A program made the position numbers and the translations under genes. Below the pieces are notes generated by a model. That model was not told where the DNA came from. It saw only the letters and a program-made list of their open reading frames with translations, and searched no databases. Below are positions 60,614 through 64,000 of a stretch of 64,000 nt of DNA, in pieces (the first letter of the stretch is position 1; every line of letters starts with the position of its first letter). This stretch comes from Rhodopseudomonas palustris (GTDB lineage: Bacteria > Pseudomonadota > Alphaproteobacteria > Rhizobiales > Xanthobacteraceae), in contig NZ_QYYD01000027.1 in assembly GCF_003591005.1 (NCBI RefSeq), positions 1 to 64,000 on the forward strand, given 5' to 3'.

Positions 60614-61897
60614 ATGATGTCGACCTGGCTTTCCTCCACCCTCGCCCGCCGCGACATCCATTACGGCTGGGTGATGGTGGCGGTGACGTTCCTCACCGCG
60701 CTGGTCTCGGCCGGCGCCGTCGGGGCGCCGGGCGTGTTCATCGTGCCGCTGCAGCAGGAATTCGGCTGGACCACCGCGGAGATCTCTTCGGCGCTGTCGA
60801 TCCGCTTCATCCTTTTCGGCCTGATGGCGCCCTTCGCCGCCGCGCTGATGAACCGCTACGGGCTGCGCAATGTCGCGCTGGCCGGGCAAGTGATCATCGC
60901 GCTGGGTCTGATCGGCTCGGTGGCGATGACGCAGGTCTGGCAACTCGTCGTGCTGTGGGGCGTCGCGGTCGGGATCGGCACCGGCCTCACCGCCATGGTG
61001 CTGGGCGCCACCGTCGCGGCGCGCTGGTTCAACCATCGCCGCGGGCTGGTGGTCGGCATCCTCACCGCCAGCGTCGCCACCGGGCAGCTGGTGTTCCTGC
61101 CGATGCTGGCGGCGCTCACCGAACGGTTCGGCTGGCGCATCGCGTTGCTGCTGCTGTGCGTCGGGCTCGGCGTCGCTGCGATGGGCGTGTTGCTGCTGAT
61201 GCGCGACCGGCCGAGCGACGTCGGCCTGCGTCCGTTCGGCGACACCGGCACCGAGCCGCTGCCGCCGCCGCCCCCGACCAACGCGCCGATCATGGCCGCG
61301 GCGCTCGGAGCTCTCCGCGATGCGGCGAAGACCCGCGTATTCTGGATCCTGTTCGCAACCTTCTTCATCTGCGGCGCATCGACCAACGGACTGATCCAGG
61401 TCCACCTGATCCCGCTCTGCGCCGATTTCGGCATCCCGCAGGTGCAGGCCGCCGGGCTGCTGGCGGCGATGGGTATTTTCGACTTCGTCGGCACCATCCT
61501 ATCGGGCTGGCTGTCGGATCGCTACGACAACCGCTGGCTGCTATTCTGGTACTACGGGCTGCGCGGTCTGTCGCTGCTGTTCCTGCCCTACAGTGACTTC
61601 ACCTTCTACGGCCTGTCGCTGTTCGCGGTGTTCTACGGGCTGGACTGGATCGCCACCGTGCCCCCGACGGTGCGCCTGACGGCGCAGAAATTCGGCGCCG
61701 AGCGCGCCGGCCTGGTGTTCGGCTGGATCTTCGCCGGCCACCAGCTCGGCGCCGCGACAGCGTCGTTCGGCGCAGGCCTGTCGCGCACCGTGCTGCTGAG
61801 CTACCTGCCGGCGTTTTTCGCCGCCGGCGCGCTGTGCATCATCGCCGCCGTGATCGTGCTGACCATCGCCAAGCATCCGCGGCCGGCAGCCGCGTAG
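60614..61897 (+). CDS. MFS transporter (monocarboxylate/oxalate-type)
   Basis: A 427-residue membrane protein with about twelve helices. 'GWVMVAVTFLTALVSAG' opens the chain and 'LNRYGLRNVALAG'-like loop 2-3 ('AALMNRYGLRNVALAGQVI') and 'LSDRYDNRWLLFWYY' the second loop fit the OFA/monocarboxylate porter group. A Pro-rich central loop (about 215-230) separates the halves. Context with CoA-thioester enzymes suggests uptake of an organic acid. ATG 60614. Confidence 0.88.
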   Translation: MMSTWLSSTLARRDIHYGWVMVAVTFLTALVSAGAVGAPGVFIVPLQQEFGWTTAEISSALSIRFILFGLMAPFAAALMNRYGLRNVALAGQVIIALGLIGSVAMTQVWQLVVLWGVAVGIGTGLTAMVLGATVAARWFNHRRGLVVGILTASVATGQLVFLPMLAALTERFGWRIALLLLCVGLGVAAMGVLLLMRDRPSDVGLRPFGDTGTEPLPPPPPTNAPIMAAALGALRDAAKTRVFWILFATFFICGASTNGLIQVHLIPLCADFGIPQVQAAGLLAAMGIFDFVGTILSGWLSDRYDNRWLLFWYYGLRGLSLLFLPYSDFTFYGLSLFAVFYGLDWIATVPPTVRLTAQKFGAERAGLVFGWIFAGHQLGAATASFGAGLSRTVLLSYLPAFFAAGALCIIAAVIVLTIAKHPRPAAA

Positions 61898-61906
61898 CTC
61901 AAAAAA

Positions 61907-61939
61907 CATCCCCGAGCCGCGAGGCGGCCCGGGGGATGA
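61907..61939. terminator. Hairpin between MFS and IclR genes
   Basis: catccccg...cgggggatg with an inner gccgc/gcggc stem; aaaaaa precedes it on the plus strand. Placed between convergent genes, it may terminate both, although the T-run is present only for the leftward direction. Confidence 0.5.
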
Positions 61940-61986
61940 ACGATCACGCAGCGCGACGATGTGGAGCGCGCTTGCGGACAGGCCAA

Positions 61987-62949
61987 TCAGGCAGGGGCCT
62001 GCCCTTGCCGGCGTCGCAGCTCCGCAGCTGCCAAATTGTGGGCGGGGGCCGCCGGCCGCCGCACTGCGGACAAGCCCTTCGCCGCCGCCGGGCGCACGGG
62101 CCGCTTGGCGCCCGCGCCGACCGCCACCAGACCGCTCTCCGCGTTCTGCACCAACCCGTCGATTGCATCCTTCAAGCGCAGCAGCACCGGCGCGACTTCG
62201 TCGTGCAGCCGCTGCTCGTCATACATCGCCGCCAATAGCCCGATATTGACGACGACGTGAGTTTGATACTGCGGCGACCACATCGGCACTGCGATGCCAT
62301 TGACGTGCGGGTTGAACAGGCCACAGGAGATCACATAGCCGCGCTGGCGCAGCATCGTGCGGCTCGCTTCAAGGCGTTCACGAAGCGGCGGCGCCTGGCT
62401 CGGCTCCTCCCGCTCGATCTCGGCGAGAAACCCCTCAGCGACCTCGGGCTCGAGCGCGGCGAGATAAGCATGGCCGCCGGCGCTCTGCGCCATGGCGATC
62501 CGGCTGCCGGTGGTGGAATGCAACCCCACCGTCTGCACCGCGCGGGCGTACTCGAAGTACACGAGGTGGAATCGATCCGGGATCAGGAAGCCGATCGTGC
62601 CGGGGATCTGTTCGGCGACTTCCTGCAGGCGCGCCCGAACGAGGTTTCGGAACTGCAGTCCGCGCATCATGGCGGTGCTCATCGCAACGGCGCTCGGGCC
62701 GATCCGATACTTCTGGTCGCGGGGCAGATAGACGAGCTGCCCCATTCGCGTGAGCGTATGCGTCAGCCGCGACACTGTGGAACGCGGCAAACCACAGCGA
62801 TTGGAGATCTCGAGGTTGCCGAGCCGCGCGTCCGCGCTTTCGAAACAGCGCAACACGTCGAAGGCGCGTGATACGACTTGTATCACATCACTGTCGCCGC
62901 CGATGTCGCCGAGGCCTTGTCTGCAGAGTCGCTCCGAGCGTCGTCCCAT
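61987..62949 (-). CDS. IclR-family transcriptional regulator
   Basis: A 320-residue regulator. The N-terminal winged helix is at about 20-90 ('VSRAFDVLRCFESADARLGNLEISNRCGLPRSTVSRL'), and the C-terminal effector domain (about 100-270) includes 'SRIAMAQSAGGHAYLAAL' and 'GLFNPHVNGIAVPMW'. A 45-residue Ala/Arg/Pro-rich tail ends the chain. ATG 62949 has GAGAAG upstream. IclR proteins usually control adjacent catabolic genes: here the MFS carrier (convergent) or the acyl-CoA synthetase upstream. An imperfect palindrome ggaatattattcc lies at 63035-63050. Confidence 0.9.
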   Translation of the reverse strand: MGRRSERLCRQGLGDIGGDSDVIQVVSRAFDVLRCFESADARLGNLEISNRCGLPRSTVSRLTHTLTRMGQLVYLPRDQKYRIGPSAVAMSTAMMRGLQFRNLVRARLQEVAEQIPGTIGFLIPDRFHLVYFEYARAVQTVGLHSTTGSRIAMAQSAGGHAYLAALEPEVAEGFLAEIEREEPSQAPPLRERLEASRTMLRQRGYVISCGLFNPHVNGIAVPMWSPQYQTHVVVNIGLLAAMYDEQRLHDEVAPVLLRLKDAIDGLVQNAESGLVAVGAGAKRPVRPAAAKGLSAVRRPAAPAHNLAAAELRRRQGQAPA

Positions 62950-63352
62950 TTTTTCTTCTCGCTTTGGTTCTTGGTGCCCAATGCGCCGCCCGAAGCAACT
63001 CCGACCGGCGCACATTTCTTGTTTTGCTGTGCGGAATATTATTCCACTTGACGGCAACGCTACATCACGGCTTCGCAGTTAACAACAGCAGTTGGTGGGC
63101 ATTGCAGACCTGCACATGACTACTTGGCGCAAGATTTCCGTCGCCGTCCGTAGATCCACAAGATCCCCGCGCGTGCGCGACACGGAACTGCTATCGGGGA
63201 TTGTCGAGCGACGCGGGCGATCTGCGAACGTATTGCGCTTGCCTGATAATCCGCAAGCCGTTCGAAACTTCGGAGCTGATAGCGCAATGCCGTTCGAGCC
63301 CGTGGCCTAAGCGGCCTCGACGGCGGCGTATTGCCGCACATGCTGAGCCGCG
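62950..63352. other. Intergenic region upstream of the IclR gene
   Basis: No gene seen. Contains ggaatattattcc, a GGAAT-ATT-ATTCC palindrome at about 63035-63050, a possible IclR or other operator. Confidence 0.4.
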
Positions 63353-64000
63353 TCAGACCGCGTGGAACACCACAGCATCGACGACCACGGATCCCTCACC
63401 CACGCTCCCCAGCATGACCGGATTAAGATCGATACTGACGATGCGTGCAGCCGGATCCCGCATCAACTCGCCGACATGCACCACCATTTCGGCAAGCGTA
63501 TCGATATCCATCGGCGCTTCTCCGCGGACGCCGGCGAACAGCGGCGCGACCCGTAGGGCCTGCAGCGCGGCACGGACGTCGTCCGCTGTGAATGGCGACA
63601 GCAGCAACTTGGTATCACGGAAGACTTCGACGTACTTGCCGCCATCGCCGACCACCACGACCGGCCCGAACACCGGATCGCGATGCGCACCGATCATCAT
63701 CTCGCGGCGGCCACTCGCCATCGCCGCAACGATCACGCCGTCGAACCGCGCGCCGGCCTTGGCGATGATCTGCTCCATCTCGGTATAGATATCGCCGGTC
63801 ATGTCCGCCGAAGTAATGCCGACCCGCACCAGACCGAGTTCGGATTTGTGCGCGATATCGGCCGAGCAGCCCTTCACCACCACGGGCCCGTCGATCAGCG
63901 TGAACGCCGCGACCGCCTCGCTGCGCGACAGGCACAGCCGATGCGGCACCACCGCGACGCCGCGCGACGCCAGCAGCCTCAGGCTGTCGGCCTCGTTGAG
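63353..64000 (-). CDS. NDP-forming acyl-CoA synthetase, C-terminal ATP-grasp part (truncated by window)
   Basis: Continues beyond the right edge, so only the last 215 residues are seen. 'LNEADSLRLLASRGVAVVPH' opens the ATP-grasp_5 domain, followed by 'GPVVVKGCSADIAHKSELGLVRVGI' (ATP-grasp lysine block) and 'GARFDGVIVAAMASGRREMMIGAHRDPVFGPVVVVGDGGKYVEVF'. This is the C-terminal half of acetate-CoA ligase (ADP-forming)-like proteins such as pimeloyl-CoA ligase or Pat-type synthetases. Stop at 63353. It belongs to the CoA-thioester cluster on its left. Confidence 0.9.
   Translation of the reverse strand, partial: LNEADSLRLLASRGVAVVPHRLCLSRSEAVAAFTLIDGPVVVKGCSADIAHKSELGLVRVGITSADMTGDIYTEMEQIIAKAGARFDGVIVAAMASGRREMMIGAHRDPVFGPVVVVGDGGKYVEVFRDTKLLLSPFTADDVRAALQALRVAPLFAGVRGEAPMDIDTLAEMVVHVGELMRDPAARIVSIDLNPVMLGSVGEGSVVVDAVVFHAV

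Overview
This window is high-GC DNA from an alphaproteobacterium of the Bradyrhizobium/Rhodopseudomonas family (Nitrobacteraceae). A Rhodopseudomonas palustris-like genome is the best guess. Supporting evidence: a Porin_2-type outer membrane porin, a biliverdin-type bacteriophytochrome fused to GGDEF, a BTLCP transglutaminase-like peptidase, DUF2336, DUF3126, COG3904 and PAS_5 proteins, CtrA-type boxes (TTAA-N7-TTAA), and many intergenic palindromic repeats typical of these genomes. The assignment rests on recognition only; no search was run.

Layout. 1-374: a poly-C run (probably a contig-edge artefact) and degenerate repeats. 375-6203: DUF2336 protein, lytic transglycosylase, hisI, folE, a NifU/IscU-like scaffold and a secreted ClpP-like protein. 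6454-11005: yidD, DUF3750 protein, secreted lipase-like hydrolase, cold-shock protein and small proteins. 11007-13878: TetR-DUF3574 operon divergent from an O-methyltransferase, then an MFS exporter. 13913-22318: bacteriophytochrome-diguanylate cyclase, thrS, a nitroreductase and a PAS-GGDEF-EAL protein. 22492-31211: secreted protein, patatin, CBS protein, rhomboid, PAS_5 protein, two Crp/Fnr-like regulators flanking a 66-aa gene, a tandem PilZ protein and a BTLCP peptidase. 31542-39863: MarR regulator, major porin, glycine-rich secreted protein, two small proteins, gamma-carbonic anhydrase, small membrane proteins, DUF3126, cysE and an alpha/beta hydrolase. 40091-44408: unknown membrane protein, zinc-finger protein, FAD monooxygenase, lipoprotein and GT92 glycosyltransferase.

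44410-46396 is the compositional outlier. A visibly AT-richer gene encodes an N-terminal P-loop domain plus a C-terminal dCMP-deaminase-like domain, matching the architecture of the anti-phage dCTP/dC deaminases. It abuts the 3' end of a tRNA-Leu(TAA) gene, so it looks like a horizontally acquired defence gene. It is the best candidate for an unusual system here.

46891-64000 is CoA-thioester and amide catabolism. It holds an overlapping M20 amidohydrolase/amidase pair, a crotonase, and an AMP-forming acyl-CoA synthetase. The valine (isobutyrate) degradation cluster (mmsA, acyl-CoA dehydrogenase, 3-hydroxyisobutyryl-CoA hydrolase, mmsB) carries a VapBC-type toxin-antitoxin pair with overlapping junctions inside the operon. 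A final cluster has TetR, PaaI-like thioesterase, enoyl-CoA hydratase, MFS carrier, IclR regulator and the C-terminus of an NDP-forming acyl-CoA synthetase cut by the window edge. A perfect palindrome between the thioesterase and the hydratase, with a partial copy before the MFS gene, suggests common control.
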